A DNA stretch of 64,000 nucleotides from Noviherbaspirillum saxi (GTDB lineage: Bacteria; Pseudomonadota; Gammaproteobacteria; Burkholderiales; Burkholderiaceae_D), in assembly GCF_003591035.1 (NCBI RefSeq), contig NZ_QYUO01000003.1:1-64000 (forward strand). Reading direction: 5' to 3'. The first letter of the stretch is position 1, and each line of letters opens with the position of its first letter. A program made the position numbers and the translations under genes. The notes under the pieces were generated by a model that worked only from the letters and a program-made list of their open reading frames with translations, made no database searches and was not told the DNA's origin. Below, piece by piece: positions 9,258-19,811 of the stretch.

Positions 9258-9286
9258 CTTGGATAAATCGCTTTGGCTTATCCAAG
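9258..9286 (-). terminator. Hairpin after the cusA stop codon
   Basis: A perfect 9-bp stem (CTTGGATAA with TTATCCAAG, 11-nt loop) starts two bases beyond the cusA stop codon. There is no U-tract in the direction of transcription, so it may protect the mRNA end or terminate weakly. Confidence 0.4.
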
Positions 9287-9287
9287 C

Positions 9288-12200
9288 TTACTTGGTTTCT
9301 ACTGCAACACGTAACTTCCGCTCTTGGAGAAGACGCCACGCTGCCGGAATAACGAAAAGCGACAGCAAGGGTGCGGTAACCATGCCACCCACCATGGGAG
9401 CTGCTATTCGTTGCATGACTTCTGAACCTGCACCGCTTCCGTACATGATGGGCAGCAGACCGGCAAGAATCACTGCCACGGTCATCGCTTTGGGGCGAAC
9501 GCGTAACACCGCCCCTTCACGAATTGCCTCGAGGATCACCTCTTTGCTCAGGGGATGCCCTGCTCGCAGACGTTCATCAAGAGCGTTTCGCAGATAGACC
9601 AGCATCACTACACCGAACTCGGCAGCCAAGCCCGCCAAAGCAATGAAACCAACCGCAGTCGCGACAGACACTGCATGGCCTAGACCCCAAATAAACCAAA
9701 ATCCCCCAATAAGTGCAAAAGGGACCGTCAGCATGAGGATGAGCGCCTCGGACGCTGAGCGGAACGCCAAGTAAAGAAAAAGAAAAATGACAGCAAGCGT
9801 CAATGGAATGACCGTTTGCAGCTTGGCCGCAGCGCGCTCCATGTACTCGAACTGCCCTGACCAGCCTATCGAATAGCCTGGTGGAAGCTTCACCTCCTTC
9901 TGGACCATGGTCTGCATGGAGCCCACAGCAGAGCGCAAGTCGGTCCCCCGTACGTCGACGTACACCCAGCCGGAAAGCCTTGCGTTCTCGCTACGAATCA
10001 TCGGCGGTCCATCGGTTACCTGGACTTGTGCCACGTCGCCCAAGCGAATCTGTGCGCCACGCTCCGTCACCAGGGGAAGCTCTCGCAGGTTCTGTACCGA
10101 ATCGCGGTAGTCCCGCGGGTACCGGACGTTAATCGGAAAGCGCCGTCGCCCATCAACCACCTCCCCAACGTTTTCTCCACCAATGGCAGAAGACACCACG
10201 GACTGCACATCCGTCACTGCAAGGCCATAACGTGCCGCCTGCCTTCTATCAATCGTGACGTCGATATAGCGTCCACCACTCAGACGTTCGGCCAGCGCCG
10301 ACGTTACTCCCGGCACCTTCTTCACAACTGCCTCGATCTGACTTGCTATTTGGTCGATCTGATTCAGGTCGGCACCGGATATCTTCACGCCGACAGGCGT
10401 TTTTATGCCTGTCGAGAGCATGTCGATGCGGTTGCGGATAGGGGGTACCCAAACGTTCGACAGGCCCGGCACCCTCACTACTTGGTCCAGTTCCTCGACC
10501 AGCTTTTCCGGCGTCATGCCCGGACGCCATTGCTCCCTTGGCTTGAACTGAATGGTGGTCTCGAACATCTCCAGCGGAGCCGGATCTGTCGCGGATTCTG
10601 CTCGCCCTGCCTTGCCGAAGACTGTTTCTACTTCAGGCACTGTCTTAATGAGGCGGTCGGTCTGCTGTAACAGCTCACTGGCTTTGGACGCCGACAAACC
10701 TGGAAGTGCGGATGGCATGTACAGCAAATCTCCCTCGTTCAACGGCGGCATGAACTCCCCGCCGAGCCGAGAGGCCGGTATCGCAGTAAGGGCGAGCGCG
10801 ACGACGGCACTCACGATGATAGCGACCGGGTGCCGCAGGCTGCCTTCCAGCAATGGTCGATATGCCGCTATGAGTATGCGATTGATGGGGTTGGATGCCT
10901 CGCTTGGAATGCGGCCACGAATCAGGTAACCCATTAGCACAGGAACAAGCGTGATAGCCAAACCAGCTGCTGCAGCCAGCGTATATGTTTTGGTGTAAGC
11001 CAATGGCGCAAACAGTTTCCCCTCCTGTGCTTCAAGAGCGAACACTGGCAGGAACGACAAGGTCACGATAAGAAGGGAAAAGAACAGTGCTGGGCCAACC
11101 TCAGTTGAGGCGTCTGTCACAATCCTCCACCGTTCATGGGCGGTCAGCTCGTTGTCCGGATGGGCATGCTCGTATGCTTCGAGATGCTTGTGCACGTTCT
11201 CAATCATTACAATCGCAGCGTCGACCATGGCTCCGACGGCAATCGCAATACCTCCGAGAGACATGATGTTTGCATTCACGCCTTGGTAGCGCATGATGAC
11301 GAACGCGGCAAGAATACCCAGTGGCAGGGAGACGATTGCCACGAGCGCGCTGCGAAGGTGGAGCAGGAATATCACGCATACGGCGGCGACGACGATGAAC
11401 TCCTCAACCAGTTTATTCCGGAGGTTATCGACGGCCGCGTTGATCAGGTTCGAGCGGTCGTAAGTGGTGACCACCTCGACTCCCTTCGGCAGAGAGATCT
11501 TGAGCGTGTCGAGTTTCTCCTTCACCGCTTCAATTGTCTGCAAGGCATTTTTCCCTGATCGCATCACGATGACACCACCGGCGACCTCGCCCTCCCCGTT
11601 GAGTTCGGCGATACCGCGGCGCATTTCCGGGCCTAGCCGGACAGTGGCGACATGGCGCAATAGGACCGGGGTTCCAGCTTCGTTTGCATTTAGAACGATG
11701 TCCCGGAAATCCTCCAGCGAGCGCAGGTATCCACGCGAGCGCACCATGTACTCCGTCTCGGCCATCTCGACCACGGAGCCGCCGGCCTCCTCGTTTGCCT
11801 TGCCGAGCGCCTCGAGCACCTGAGCATGAGAGATGCCAAAGGCGCGCAATTTATCCGGGTCCAAGACGACCTGATACTGTCGGACCATTCCTCCGATACT
11901 CGCTACTTCCGCCACATCTGGTACGGTCTTGAGCTCGAACCTCAGGAACCAGTCATTCAGCGCCCGCAGTTGGCTCAAGTCATTCTGTCCCGTGCGGTCG
12001 ACCAGAGCGTACTCGAAAACCCAGCCTACCCCGCTCCCGTCCGGCCCCAATTCGGCGCGCACGCCTTGCGGCAAACGGCCTTGCACCTGACTGAGGTACT
12101 CCAGGACGCGGGAACGAGCCCAGTACAAGTCCGTTGCGTCGTCAAAGAGCACGTAAACGAATGAATCGCCAAAGAACGAATATCCACGTACGGTCTTGAC

Positions 12201-12434
12201 GCCAGGGACGGACAGCAGCGCTGTGGTCAGCGGATACGTCACCTGGTCTTCGACAATCTGGGGTGCCTTGCCCGGGTACTGAGCCCGGATAATGACCTGT
12301 GTATCGGACAAGTCGGGTAGCGCATCCAGGGGTGTTTTACCCAATGACCACAGGCCCCAGACTGCTAAAATCACCGTCGCAAGCAATACCAGGAAGCGGT
12401 TGGCGATGGAGTGCCGAATGATTTGGGCAATCAT
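9288..12434 (-). CDS. cusA: CusA/CzcA-type heavy-metal efflux RND pump, probably Cu(I)/Ag(I)
   Basis: This 1048-residue inner-membrane protein has the RND layout: one membrane span at the N-terminus, a large periplasmic loop, six spans, then a second loop and the last spans. It begins [16 protein letters not shown] and contains the [14 protein letters not shown] segment typical of the CusA subgroup. The membrane segment [26 protein letters not shown] carries acidic residues of the proton relay. It exports monovalent metal ions by proton antiport in complex with CusB and CusC. The ATG overlaps the cusB stop by 4 bp. Copper/silver over Zn/Co/Cd is inferred from the CusF-like domain fused to the neighbouring CusB. 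Confidence 0.92.
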   Translation of the reverse strand: MIAQIIRHSIANRFLVLLATVILAVWGLWSLGKTPLDALPDLSDTQVIIRAQYPGKAPQIVEDQVTYPLTTALLSVPGVKTVRGYSFFGDSFVYVLFDDATDLYWARSRVLEYLSQVQGRLPQGVRAELGPDGSGVGWVFEYALVDRTGQNDLSQLRALNDWFLRFELKTVPDVAEVASIGGMVRQYQVVLDPDKLRAFGISHAQVLEALGKANEEAGGSVVEMAETEYMVRSRGYLRSLEDFRDIVLNANEAGTPVLLRHVATVRLGPEMRRGIAELNGEGEVAGGVIVMRSGKNALQTIEAVKEKLDTLKISLPKGVEVVTTYDRSNLINAAVDNLRNKLVEEFIVVAAVCVIFLLHLRSALVAIVSLPLGILAAFVIMRYQGVNANIMSLGGIAIAVGAMVDAAIVMIENVHKHLEAYEHAHPDNELTAHERWRIVTDASTEVGPALFFSLLIVTLSFLPVFALEAQEGKLFAPLAYTKTYTLAAAAGLAITLVPVLMGYLIRGRIPSEASNPINRILIAAYRPLLEGSLRHPVAIIVSAVVALALTAIPASRLGGEFMPPLNEGDLLYMPSALPGLSASKASELLQQTDRLIKTVPEVETVFGKAGRAESATDPAPLEMFETTIQFKPREQWRPGMTPEKLVEELDQVVRVPGLSNVWVPPIRNRIDMLSTGIKTPVGVKISGADLNQIDQIASQIEAVVKKVPGVTSALAERLSGGRYIDVTIDRRQAARYGLAVTDVQSVVSSAIGGENVGEVVDGRRRFPINVRYPRDYRDSVQNLRELPLVTERGAQIRLGDVAQVQVTDGPPMIRSENARLSGWVYVDVRGTDLRSAVGSMQTMVQKEVKLPPGYSIGWSGQFEYMERAAAKLQTVIPLTLAVIFLFLYLAFRSASEALILMLTVPFALIGGFWFIWGLGHAVSVATAVGFIALAGLAAEFGVVMLVYLRNALDERLRAGHPLSKEVILEAIREGAVLRVRPKAMTVAVILAGLLPIMYGSGAGSEVMQRIAAPMVGGMVTAPLLSLFVIPAAWRLLQERKLRVAVETK

Positions 12435-13963
12435 TTCTTTCCTCCTGCGGCCGGCTTCACATTTTCAAGCATGTAGCTGCCGTCGCTGCCTTCCTTGAAC
12501 GAGAACTCCACATCCTGCCCCACTTTGGCATCCGCAAAGGCGTTGGAATGCGGCTTGCCAAAATCCATCGTCATCGAAGGCCACTTCAGTTCAGGGATGG
12601 GCTTGTGGGATAACGTGAGACTTTCCGGGGAGATCTTCTCTACCTTGCCTACACCGCGATAGATCCGCGCAGCAGCCGATGTCGATTGCGAAGACGCTTG
12701 GCCTTCTATCTGCTCGTTACCCGCAAACTTCGGCCAAACTGATTTCAGCTTTGCCTCGGAGTCGATGAGGAATTGTCCCGAGGCGACGACCATTTGGCCT
12801 TCCTGCAGACCGCTCAGGATTTCCGTGTCATCGCCGATATCCCGCCCGGTAGTTACCTCAACCGGCTGCATGCTGTTGTTTTCCCCTGCGATTAGAACGA
12901 CTGAACGTTTGCCGCTGGTGATGACTGCTTCGGTCGGAACAAGCAGGCGCGATACTGCCTTCGCAGCGCCCACCTGGACGCGCATCAGCATCCCCGGGAT
13001 AAGGCTGCCATCACGATTGTCCAACTCCAGTCGAGCCTGGATAGTTCTGGTCGTAGTGCTTACGCTTGGGAGGATTTCCCGTACTTTCCCCGAATGCTTC
13101 CGGCCCGCGTTACCCGCGATCGTCGCTTCCACCTGCATTCCTGGATGGACGGAATTGGCTTGCTGTTCCGGAATTTCGGCCAGGAGCCATACCTTGTTGA
13201 GGGCAGCGACTTTCGCGACTGTCATCCCCGGCGACACCATCGCACCGTCCCGGACCGCGAGTTCAGTGATGACACCGGTAATAGGAGACGTGAGCGTGAG
13301 CTTGTTTTGTGCTTTTCCGGTCCGCTCTACCTGCGCAACCAAGCTGTCAGGAATTGACAGCGCCCGCATACGGTCACGCGCAGCGGATGCCAAAGCATCG
13401 TTACCGCTGCGCTTTAAGGCCAGATACTCCTCTTGTGGTGCAATCCAGTCCGGCACGAACAATGTTGCAACAGGGTCCCCGCGTTTGATTCGCTGCATCG
13501 GCGCCCGAGCATGGAGTCGCTCAATATAGCCGGTGACACGGCTTTGCACGACTTCAGCGACGCTTTCGTCGAATTGCGTGGTGCCGACCAGCTCAAATGC
13601 ATCCCTGGTTTCTTCACGACGGACAGTTGCAAATCGAATGCCCAGATTCTGCTGGATCGTCGGATTAACTGTCACGCCCCCGGCGCCCCCAGCTTCATCC
13701 GCATAGACCGGAACCAGTTGCATATCCATAAAGGGACTCTTACCCGGTTTGTCGAATTTCTGGCCAGGCACCATCGGGTCATGCCAATAAAGCACCTTAC
13801 GCCCGGTCTTTGGGTCAACTTTGTCGCCGGCTACGTCCGAGTTCGCCGCAGTGGCCGATTCTGTATTTCCTTTGTCCTGAGAACCAACCCAGTAACCACC
13901 GATCGCCAAGCCGGCGCCAGTCAGTGCCAAGGCAATTGCCTTTGATGCAAACTTTGTTTTCAT
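12431..13963 (-). CDS. cusB: CusB-type periplasmic adaptor with CusF-like C-terminal domain
   Basis: The protein has 510 residues. The start at 13963 ([14 protein letters not shown]) is preferred because it overlaps the cusC stop codon as ATGA and opens a signal/anchor segment. After it comes a heavy-metal-binding domain (about residues 55-90: [20 protein letters not shown], then [10 protein letters not shown]), then the barrel/lipoyl/hairpin adaptor domains (about 100-400). From about 430 to the end is a CusF-like small barrel, with WPSMTMDF carrying the Trp and Met residues that bind Cu(I)/Ag(I) in CusF. It bridges the CusA pump and the CusC channel. A built-in CusF domain replaces a separate metallochaperone gene, which is absent here. 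Confidence 0.9.
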   Translation of the reverse strand: MKTKFASKAIALALTGAGLAIGGYWVGSQDKGNTESATAANSDVAGDKVDPKTGRKVLYWHDPMVPGQKFDKPGKSPFMDMQLVPVYADEAGGAGGVTVNPTIQQNLGIRFATVRREETRDAFELVGTTQFDESVAEVVQSRVTGYIERLHARAPMQRIKRGDPVATLFVPDWIAPQEEYLALKRSGNDALASAARDRMRALSIPDSLVAQVERTGKAQNKLTLTSPITGVITELAVRDGAMVSPGMTVAKVAALNKVWLLAEIPEQQANSVHPGMQVEATIAGNAGRKHSGKVREILPSVSTTTRTIQARLELDNRDGSLIPGMLMRVQVGAAKAVSRLLVPTEAVITSGKRSVVLIAGENNSMQPVEVTTGRDIGDDTEILSGLQEGQMVVASGQFLIDSEAKLKSVWPKFAGNEQIEGQASSQSTSAAARIYRGVGKVEKISPESLTLSHKPIPELKWPSMTMDFGKPHSNAFADAKVGQDVEFSFKEGSDGSYMLENVKPAAGGKK

Positions 13964-15273
13964 TGTGCTGCTCCCTCTGCGAATGCCAGTTCGTGCGGTA
14001 ACACGTGATGCTCGAGCTTCGCCCAAGTCAGTGCAGCCTCTTTCTCCAGATCCATAATCTGTAGCCGCTGCTCCAACAGCATCTTTCTGGCGTTAAACAC
14101 GGCACTTAGGCTGCCCGTGCCCGCTCGGTATGCAGCAATCGAAAGTTCGGCCTGCTGGGTGGCGGCCGGCAACAGCTCCGCATTAAGTTGCATCAGGCGC
14201 TCTTTCAAGCTCTCCAGCGTGAAGGATAGGCTCTGTATCTCGGTCTGCGATTCGCGCACAGCGTCTTCGTACTGAAGACGCGCCTTCGTCCCCATTGCCG
14301 CGCGTTCGGCAATATCGCGGTCTTGTCGCTCGGACCGATTAAACGTCAGTGGGATGCTGACGCTGACCGAGAGCATGTTGGAAAATTGTGGCCGCTGGCT
14401 GAAACCTGCTTCAATAGTCCAGTCCGGATAACGTTCGCGTGTCGCCACCGTGGTTTCTGCGTCAGCGAGGGTAATGGCGCGTCGAGCCGCGATGACCGTG
14501 GGGTGGTACTTTTCCAGGTTCTCCAACGTCAGATGCGGGACGTGGGAGACCAGCGAGAGGGTCTCGTCAGCAATGGATTTCACCGGCATGGTGGTCCATC
14601 GAGCCAAGGCCAGTTTGGCGTTCTTCAGTTCTTGCTCACGCTTGCGGGTCGCATCCTTGGCTTGGGACAGGGCCAACTGGGCTTGCACGACGTCCCCGGC
14701 GGCCGCTTTAGCTCCCCGGTGCGACGCCTGGACGGCAGACAAGTCTCCGGCAGCCTGTTGCTCCAGTGTCTGCACCAGAGCCAGTGAGCGCTGTGCGTAC
14801 AGAACATTCACCCATGCTTTGGCAGTTTCTTCTCGTACCCTGGCGACGTCGGCCAGGTAGTTACCTTCTTCCATCTCGGTCGCACGGCGCGCGCGTTCTG
14901 ACCGTGCAACTCGCTTGTCGGCAGACACCCATTGCTGCTCAATGCCAATTCTGCGCATGCTCATGAAATCACGCGTCGTACTCCAGCGGTCAGCGCCGTT
15001 CACCGGGACATTTTCGATGCCGGCCTTGAGCATCGGGTCAGGTAGCTGACCAGCCTTGGCTGCTGCTTCTCGGCTAGCCTGGACTGACGCCTGCGCCGCC
15101 TTGGGCAAGGATGAGCGTTGCAGTGACAGTTGCAGTGCCTCATTCAACGTCAGTCCGCCCGGCTGGGCTTGGACCATCGTTGTGCCAAACGCCAGCACGA
15201 ACATAACGCTGAAGTGGCATAGTGTATGCGCCCGATTAGCTGGGATCGGGCGCACCTTGATATGCGAAAACAT
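13960..15273 (-). CDS. cusC: CusC/TolC-type outer-membrane efflux channel
   Basis: The 437-residue protein begins with an exported-protein signal (hydrophobic segment about residues 20-36, FSVMFVLAFGTTMVQA) followed by LTLNEALQLSL, the usual opening of outer-membrane efflux proteins. Two repeats rich in Ala, Glu, Gln and Arg form the alpha-helical tunnel. It should trimerise as the exit duct of the CusCBA complex. Its stop codon overlaps the cusB start by four bases, and it is the first of the three efflux genes after the small exported protein at 15345-15722. Confidence 0.88.
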   Translation of the reverse strand: MFSHIKVRPIPANRAHTLCHFSVMFVLAFGTTMVQAQPGGLTLNEALQLSLQRSSLPKAAQASVQASREAAAKAGQLPDPMLKAGIENVPVNGADRWSTTRDFMSMRRIGIEQQWVSADKRVARSERARRATEMEEGNYLADVARVREETAKAWVNVLYAQRSLALVQTLEQQAAGDLSAVQASHRGAKAAAGDVVQAQLALSQAKDATRKREQELKNAKLALARWTTMPVKSIADETLSLVSHVPHLTLENLEKYHPTVIAARRAITLADAETTVATRERYPDWTIEAGFSQRPQFSNMLSVSVSIPLTFNRSERQDRDIAERAAMGTKARLQYEDAVRESQTEIQSLSFTLESLKERLMQLNAELLPAATQQAELSIAAYRAGTGSLSAVFNARKMLLEQRLQIMDLEKEAALTWAKLEHHVLPHELAFAEGAAQ

Positions 15274-15344
15274 GAAAACCCCCGTAGTTGAGACGAATAC
15301 CGGCCTCGGCTAGATGCCGGCCAGTGAAGCAACACAGGGTCAGG

Positions 15345-15722
15345 TCAAATACGCAGTCGCTGCGTTCGGAGGTAAGGCGGGTCGCTTACTGGCGCCAAAG
15401 GAAAATCGGACCAGAAAGCTGTTAGGAACAGGGGAACAACCGGCGTAACTGCCGGCATTGCAAATAAAATCGTTGGCGGCGTAAGGCTAGGGATTGATGC
15501 AAGGTGTTCCAAAGCCAGCTCGTCGCCCGCTTGGAACTCCGCGCAATGGACCGGCTTTTCCTTGTCCATGTCGGCACAAGGCATACCTTCCATCATTTCC
15601 GTCATCGGCGGTTTTACCAGCTCCGGACAAACGTACGCAGCCATGGCAATTCCCGACGAAAAAATCGTCACAAGAAGTGCGCGCGCCACGAACAGAAAAA
15701 TTGATGAAAAGAACTTATGCAT
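15345..15722 (-). CDS. Small exported Met/Cys/His-containing protein at head of cus operon
   Basis: The protein has 125 residues. A signal peptide (FLFVARALLVTIFSSGIAMA, residues 9-28) is followed by a segment with closely spaced metal-binding candidates: CPELVKPPMTEMMEGMPCADMDK then HCAEF. The C-terminal half is hydrophobic (residues 80-105) and Pro-rich, possibly a membrane helix. It lies 71 bp upstream of cusC in the same direction and is probably the first gene of the operon. Small exported proteins of this sort are often found before betaproteobacterial copper efflux genes, but I cannot name the family. A periplasmic copper-binding role is inferred from residue content and context. Confidence 0.6.
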   Translation of the reverse strand: MHKFFSSIFLFVARALLVTIFSSGIAMAAYVCPELVKPPMTEMMEGMPCADMDKEKPVHCAEFQAGDELALEHLASIPSLTPPTILFAMPAVTPVVPLFLTAFWSDFPLAPVSDPPYLRTQRLRI

Positions 15723-15751
15723 CTACTGAGAATAGTTAGTTCACACTAGTT

Positions 15752-15767
15752 TAGCTTATAAAAGCTA
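15752..15767. promoter_or_regulatory. Palindrome upstream of the cus operon, candidate operator
   Basis: TAGCTT-ATAA-AAGCTA is a perfect 6-bp inverted repeat located 30 bp before the first cus-operon gene. It is placed where a metal-responsive regulator would act. The regulator is not in the window and the site does not match a motif I can name. The following 15768-15930 holds no recognisable gene. Confidence 0.35.
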
Positions 15768-15930
15768 GCCGACGTTAAACCTCATCGAGCCGGACTGCCA
15801 TTCCATGAGAGTATGTTTCGTTCCAATGGCAAAGTTTGCGACAGGAATCGTTGCTTGAATGTCCATTTAATTTCCAAACCAAATAGGTAGGGGCATGTCG
15901 ATTGTTTCACTGCTCCCGAGTGCGGCAGCG

Positions 15931-16572
15931 TCACCAGCGCAGAAGCCTCGGTCCCATGATGGCACCTATTGCAGTTGGAATCATCATTCCACCCACATAC
16001 CAGATGCCAATAAATGGCGCTGTCATTTCCGGACAATGCAAAGCATAAACTGTGGATGCTGCACCGCCGGCGAGCAGGCCAGCCGCGGCACCTGCCAGCG
16101 TCAGCCGTGTCGGGGCCAGTCCCTTAATAGCCCACATGGTGGCGACGAACAGCGGCACCGAAAGAAGCGTGATGCTGAACGGGCAGGTGGCCCATGATTC
16201 ACCGAAGACCAGTTCGCTACGTTTGGAAACGTCGGCCTGTGCAACGACAAATACTCCCAATAGCCATATCGCGATGAACAGTCCGGCCAGTATGGCGGGT
16301 AGCCATCCGAGGCCTGCGCCGGGTCTGGACAGCCTTTGAGCAAGGCCGAAGGATACGAGCGCAACCGCTGTCGGAAACAACACTTTGAGCCAGAACATCG
16401 GAATCGTCGCGGCTTGCCAGATGTCAGGGCGAACGCCAAGGATAGTTGCCATCAGTAACAGGGCGCTGGGAATGCCCCACGCCAATGCATAGCGCAATCG
16501 GCGCGAGGCAGCGCCGGTTTTAACCGGAACGGCGACAGCGGCGATCATGGCAATCAATTCATCCGTTTTCAT
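15931..16572 (-). CDS. nrsF: NrsF-family (DUF1109) membrane anti-sigma factor
   Basis: This 213-residue integral membrane protein has about six hydrophobic spans after a short cytoplasmic N-terminus ([11 protein letters not shown]), as in NrsF. Cysteines in the membrane or loops (SWATCPFS and LHCPEM) correspond to the Cys pairs thought to sense metals in this family. NrsF proteins hold the ECF factor SigF inactive at the membrane until heavy-metal or oxidative stress. The start overlaps the sigF stop as ATGA, so the pair is translationally coupled. Family function is established in Caulobacter; its use here is inferred from context. Confidence 0.85.
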   Translation of the reverse strand: MKTDELIAMIAAVAVPVKTGAASRRLRYALAWGIPSALLLMATILGVRPDIWQAATIPMFWLKVLFPTAVALVSFGLAQRLSRPGAGLGWLPAILAGLFIAIWLLGVFVVAQADVSKRSELVFGESWATCPFSITLLSVPLFVATMWAIKGLAPTRLTLAGAAAGLLAGGAASTVYALHCPEMTAPFIGIWYVGGMMIPTAIGAIMGPRLLRW

Positions 16573-17108
16573 TGCTGACCTCTTATCATTGCCGCCAGTG
16601 CCTTCAAGCCGCGATGCACGCCAACTTTAATGGCAGACTCAGACATGCCGGTCGCATTTGCGGCCTCGGCGATCGACAGTCCATTCAATTTGACATACTG
16701 GATAGGTAAGCGATGTCGGTCCGGTAACTGTTGCAGCAGTTTGGCCATGTCGCGGTGGGCGTCCATCGCTTCCTCATCGCTTCTAGACAGAATTTCCGTC
16801 TCGTCGTCCAGCGGGTCGTTCAGTGCATCATGGTGTGCACGACGGCGCAGCATATCGATCAGCTTGTAACGTGCAATTGCATGTATCCAGGCCGTGAGCG
16901 GCTGGTTGAACTCATAGGTATGACGCTGGTTGTGCACGGCAAGCAAAGTCTCCTGGACCAGGTCTTCCACTTCATCCGGCAGACGAGCAAGCCGACGCCG
17001 GAAAAAAGCGCGCAGATGGGCACTTAGCTCCTTCAAGAACTGCTCATAGACCGCGCGGTCGCCAGCCAGTCCCCTGACCATCAGATTGCGTAAATGCTCC
17101 TCGTTCAT
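16569..17108 (-). CDS. sigF: ECF sigma factor, SigF type
   Basis: The 179-residue protein has a sigma-2 domain (about residues 20-95, with [22 protein letters not shown] and the [17 protein letters not shown] core of region 2.3-2.4) and a sigma-4 domain (about 110-175, with [25 protein letters not shown] as the helix-turn-helix). It is co-transcribed with nrsF. A GTAACC-N16-CGAA promoter lies directly in front, so it should drive its own transcription, and a second copy faces the bufferin operon. The immediate ribosome site is weak. Confidence 0.88.
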   Translation of the reverse strand: MNEEHLRNLMVRGLAGDRAVYEQFLKELSAHLRAFFRRRLARLPDEVEDLVQETLLAVHNQRHTYEFNQPLTAWIHAIARYKLIDMLRRRAHHDALNDPLDDETEILSRSDEEAMDAHRDMAKLLQQLPDRHRLPIQYVKLNGLSIAEAANATGMSESAIKVGVHRGLKALAAMIRGQQ

Positions 17109-17130
17109 GCGCGCGCCAGTTGACTATTCA

Positions 17131-17156
17131 TTCGTTGGAGAGGGTTATTCGGTTAC
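17131..17156 (-). promoter_or_regulatory. SigF-type promoter for sigF-nrsF
   Basis: On the minus strand GTAACC (17156-17151) is followed by exactly 16 bp and CGAA (17134-17131). This is the spacing and sequence reported for Caulobacter SigF promoters. The leader to the sigF ATG would be about 15-20 nt. Confidence 0.75.
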
Positions 17157-17199
17157 AACGCGGAAGAAAAAATATCCAAAAATCTTTTTTGCCATCCGT

Positions 17200-17225
17200 G
17201 TAACCACCTTCTGTTTTTTTACGAA
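17200..17225 (+). promoter_or_regulatory. SigF-type promoter for the bufferin operon
   Basis: GTAACC (17200-17205), 16 bp, CGAA (17222-17225). The same arrangement as the divergent sigF promoter 44 bp away, and about 80 bp before the bufA start. Confidence 0.78.
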
Positions 17226-17304
17226 TTAGCATGCAGACCGACTAGCTGGAACGATCCCGGCGATGGCGGTCGATATGTCAATTCATTTTACAGGAGCACC
17301 AATC

Positions 17305-17607
17305 ATGCAAACCCGTTTTTTCGCCGCAACCGCCATTACCCTCGCTGCACTCTCGTCCGGAATCGCTAGCGCGCAAGACAAAATGGAGAAGGAAAAGCAG
17401 ATGATGGACAACAAGCCTGCCATGGAAAAGTGCTACGGCGTGGCAATGGCCGGCAAGAATGACTGCGCCGCTGGTGCCGGGACCACTTGCGCTGGCACGT
17501 CGAAGGTCGATTATCAGGGCAACGCATGGACGAACGTTCCCGCCGGTACCTGCACGTCGATCAAGACTCCAAAGGGCAGCGGTTCTCTCTCGCCGATCAA
17601 GTCCTGA
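17305..17607 (+). CDS. bufA: Bufferin precursor, BufA1 type (DUF2282)
   Basis: The protein of 100 residues starts at ATG 17305, after CAGGAG. It has a Sec signal peptide ([20 protein letters not shown]) and a short mature domain with the four cysteines typical of the family: [14 protein letters not shown], then [11 protein letters not shown] and GTCTSIK. DUF2282 proteins are now described as bufferins, ribosomally made peptides whose cysteines are turned into thiooxazole-type heterocycles by a DUF692 (MNIO) enzyme and which bind copper in the periplasm. The enzyme and partner genes follow immediately. Control by SigF is indicated by the promoter at 17200-17225. Confidence 0.88.
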   Translation: MQTRFFAATAITLAALSSGIASAQDKMEKEKQMMDNKPAMEKCYGVAMAGKNDCAAGAGTTCAGTSKVDYQGNAWTNVPAGTCTSIKTPKGSGSLSPIKS

Positions 17608-17623
17608 CGCATGGACCGCCGCC

Positions 17624-18472
17624 ATGTCGATGTGTCAATCGCTCACCGTTGGCCTCGGCCTCAAGCCCGCCCACTACGAAGAGGCCCTTGCCTGCTCGGT
17701 GCAAGGGCTGTGGTTCGAGGTCCATCCGGAAAATTATTTCGTTGACGGAGGACCACGCATCGCATGGCTGCAAGCCATTCGCAGCCGACACCCGATATCA
17801 CTGCACGGTGTTGCCCTTTCGCTAGCGGCGGATTGCCCGCCTGACCCGGCGCACCTGCAGCGGCTTCTCGATCTTGCGCGGCGCGTCGAGCCGACGCTGA
17901 TTTCCGAGCATCTGGCGTGGTCGAACTGGCGCGGCACCTATCATCCGGATCTGCTCCCGTTTCCGCGTTCCGGCGAAGCGCTTGGACGCATAGTCGATAA
18001 CATCGGACGCACGCAGGATGTGCTCGGATGTCGGATCGCCGTTGAAAACCCCGCCCACTACCTGCGTATCGATGGCCACGCTTGGGACGAGATCGATTTT
18101 CTAGCCGAGATAGTACGCCGGAGCGGTTGTGGCCTGCTCCTCGATATCAACAATGTCTATGTGGGGGCATGCAACCTTGGTTATTCGGCTGCCGATTATA
18201 TCGACCGTTTTCCCGCCGAGGCGGTGATGGAAGTGCACCTCGCCGGATACACGGAAGACAGGCAGTTTGGCGCTGACTTGTTGATCGATTCGCATGATGC
18301 TCCGGTTGCCGAAACAGTCTGGAATCTATATGAACGCTTTATCGCCCGTGCCGGCAGATGCCCCACGCTAATCGAGCGCGACGACAAGTTGCCCGAATTT
18401 TCCGTCATGCTAGCCGAACGCGATCGTGCGCATGCCGTGCTGCAGCGAGCGCTGGAGGAGGCTAATCGATGA
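17624..18472 (+). CDS. bufB: MNIO enzyme (DUF692), bufferin-modifying
   Basis: The 282-residue protein matches the DUF692 TIM-barrel family: GLGLKPAHYEEAL at the start, then WFEVHPENYF, LHGVALSLAAD, LISEHLAWS and LLLDINNVYVGA, and later EVHLAGYTE and DSHDAPV. His, Asp, Asn and Glu residues in these strands bind the mixed-valent iron centre. It should oxidise cysteine residues of the BufA precursor in the cytoplasm. The start at 17624 lies 16 bp after bufA; a second ATG is 6 bp further on. The stop overlaps bufC by 4 bp. Confidence 0.9.
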   Translation: MSMCQSLTVGLGLKPAHYEEALACSVQGLWFEVHPENYFVDGGPRIAWLQAIRSRHPISLHGVALSLAADCPPDPAHLQRLLDLARRVEPTLISEHLAWSNWRGTYHPDLLPFPRSGEALGRIVDNIGRTQDVLGCRIAVENPAHYLRIDGHAWDEIDFLAEIVRRSGCGLLLDINNVYVGACNLGYSAADYIDRFPAEAVMEVHLAGYTEDRQFGADLLIDSHDAPVAETVWNLYERFIARAGRCPTLIERDDKLPEFSVMLAERDRAHAVLQRALEEANR

Positions 18473-19284
18473 ACATCCCGATGAACATCCACTACACACT
18501 CAGTGGCTTTCAGGCAGCCTTGTCAAATGCATTGTTTGCGTCCGATACGAATACCGAAAACGGTACCGCGCTGGCAGCGCTGACAGAGCAGCCGGGTTTT
18601 TCCGTCTATCGCAATACGGTCAACAAAGGCTGTATCGACGCGATGCAAGCCAATTACCCCACGGTGGCGAAGCTGGTGGGAGAGGAGTGGTTCCGTGCCG
18701 CTGCCGCGCTTTATCTGCAAGAACACAAGCCACAGGACGCTCGCCTCTTGTTTTACGGTGAGCATTTCCCGCACTTCCTTGAAAACTTTCCGCCCGCGGA
18801 TGACCTACCCTACCTTTCCGGTGTCGCGCAACTTGATCGCTTTTGGATCGAAAGTCATACCTCCGCGGACGATACGGCGCTCGATCCAGTCTGCCTGTCG
18901 TCCCTGAAGCCGGATACGCTGGCGCTTGCCGTTTTGCAACCGCGCGCTTCATGTCGCTGGAAATGGTTTGACGACATCCCCGTCTACACGATCTGGCAAC
19001 GCAATCGCGAAACTGACGACGCCGGCAGCGATCCTGTCTGGCAGGGCGAAGGTGCTCTACTCGTCCGCCAAGCGGCCGCGGTTCGCTCGACTGCAATCAG
19101 CGCAGCCCACTGCTCGTTTCTCGATGCCTGCGCAGCAGGCGAACCACTGGCAAGCGCGGCAGCAGCAGCCCAGGCGAAACAAGGCGATGTCGATCTTGCG
19201 AAACTGATCGCGACGCTGCTGGATGCAGGGGCATTTTGTATTCCTGCACCCTATGTACCCACGACGAAAAAGGAGACACCATGA
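18469..19284 (+). CDS. bufC: BufC partner protein (DUF2063)
   Basis: The 271-residue protein begins with the DUF2063 domain (residues 10-105: [48 protein letters not shown]). This domain is the usual partner of MNIO enzymes and is thought to recognise the precursor peptide. The C-terminal half is less conserved. It overlaps bufB by 4 bp and the DoxX gene by 4 bp, so all are one translationally coupled operon. Confidence 0.88.
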   Translation: MNIPMNIHYTLSGFQAALSNALFASDTNTENGTALAALTEQPGFSVYRNTVNKGCIDAMQANYPTVAKLVGEEWFRAAAALYLQEHKPQDARLLFYGEHFPHFLENFPPADDLPYLSGVAQLDRFWIESHTSADDTALDPVCLSSLKPDTLALAVLQPRASCRWKWFDDIPVYTIWQRNRETDDAGSDPVWQGEGALLVRQAAAVRSTAISAAHCSFLDACAAGEPLASAAAAAQAKQGDVDLAKLIATLLDAGAFCIPAPYVPTTKKETP

Positions 19285-19766
19285 ATACGCCGACATTGAA
19301 CGCAATGCAAACCACGCGACCGGACGGCCTGCCAGCACGATGGAGCGGTATGATAGACCAATGCGAGAGGCTGGTTGGTCACTCCCTGCTGGCCCTCATC
19401 AACCGCGTTGCGATCGCGTCGATATTCTTCCTGTCCGGACGCACTAAAGTCGATGGTTTTCTGATGGTAAATGAAAGCGCAATCACGCTTTTCCGGGACG
19501 AATACAAACTACCGCTGGTACCTCCCGAGCTTGCCGCACATGCGGCAGCGTATGCCGAAACCGTATTTCCGATCTTACTGATCCTGGGATTGTGCACTCG
19601 GTTGTCCGCACTCGCATTGCTCGCCATGACGGCTGTCATACAGATTTTTGTGTATCCGGATGCCTGGCCCACCCATCTTTCCTGGGCCGGCGCTTTGCTG
19701 TATCTGCTCGGCCGCGGCGGCGGATATTGGTCCCTTGATCGCTTACTTGTCTTGCATCGGCGATAA
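19281..19766 (+). CDS. DoxX-family membrane protein of the bufferin operon
   Basis: The start at 19281 is an ATGA overlap with bufC. The 161-residue protein has four membrane spans (about residues 35-55, 83-105, 108-128 and 132-150) after a soluble N-terminus, and fits the DoxX family ([33 protein letters not shown]). A DoxX gene is commonly the last member of bufferin operons. Its role there is unclear; a quinone-linked redox or membrane partner is possible. Confidence 0.85.
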   Translation: MNTPTLNAMQTTRPDGLPARWSGMIDQCERLVGHSLLALINRVAIASIFFLSGRTKVDGFLMVNESAITLFRDEYKLPLVPPELAAHAAAYAETVFPILLILGLCTRLSALALLAMTAVIQIFVYPDAWPTHLSWAGALLYLLGRGGGYWSLDRLLVLHRR

Positions 19767-19811
19767 GCATAAGCGATTGATCGCTTCGCAATGATGGGGA
19801 GCGCTGACAAA

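Noticed and set aside
15782..15930. Possible small gene after nrsF
   Set aside because: Open frames there overlap nrsF in antisense, and show no ribosome site or family features.
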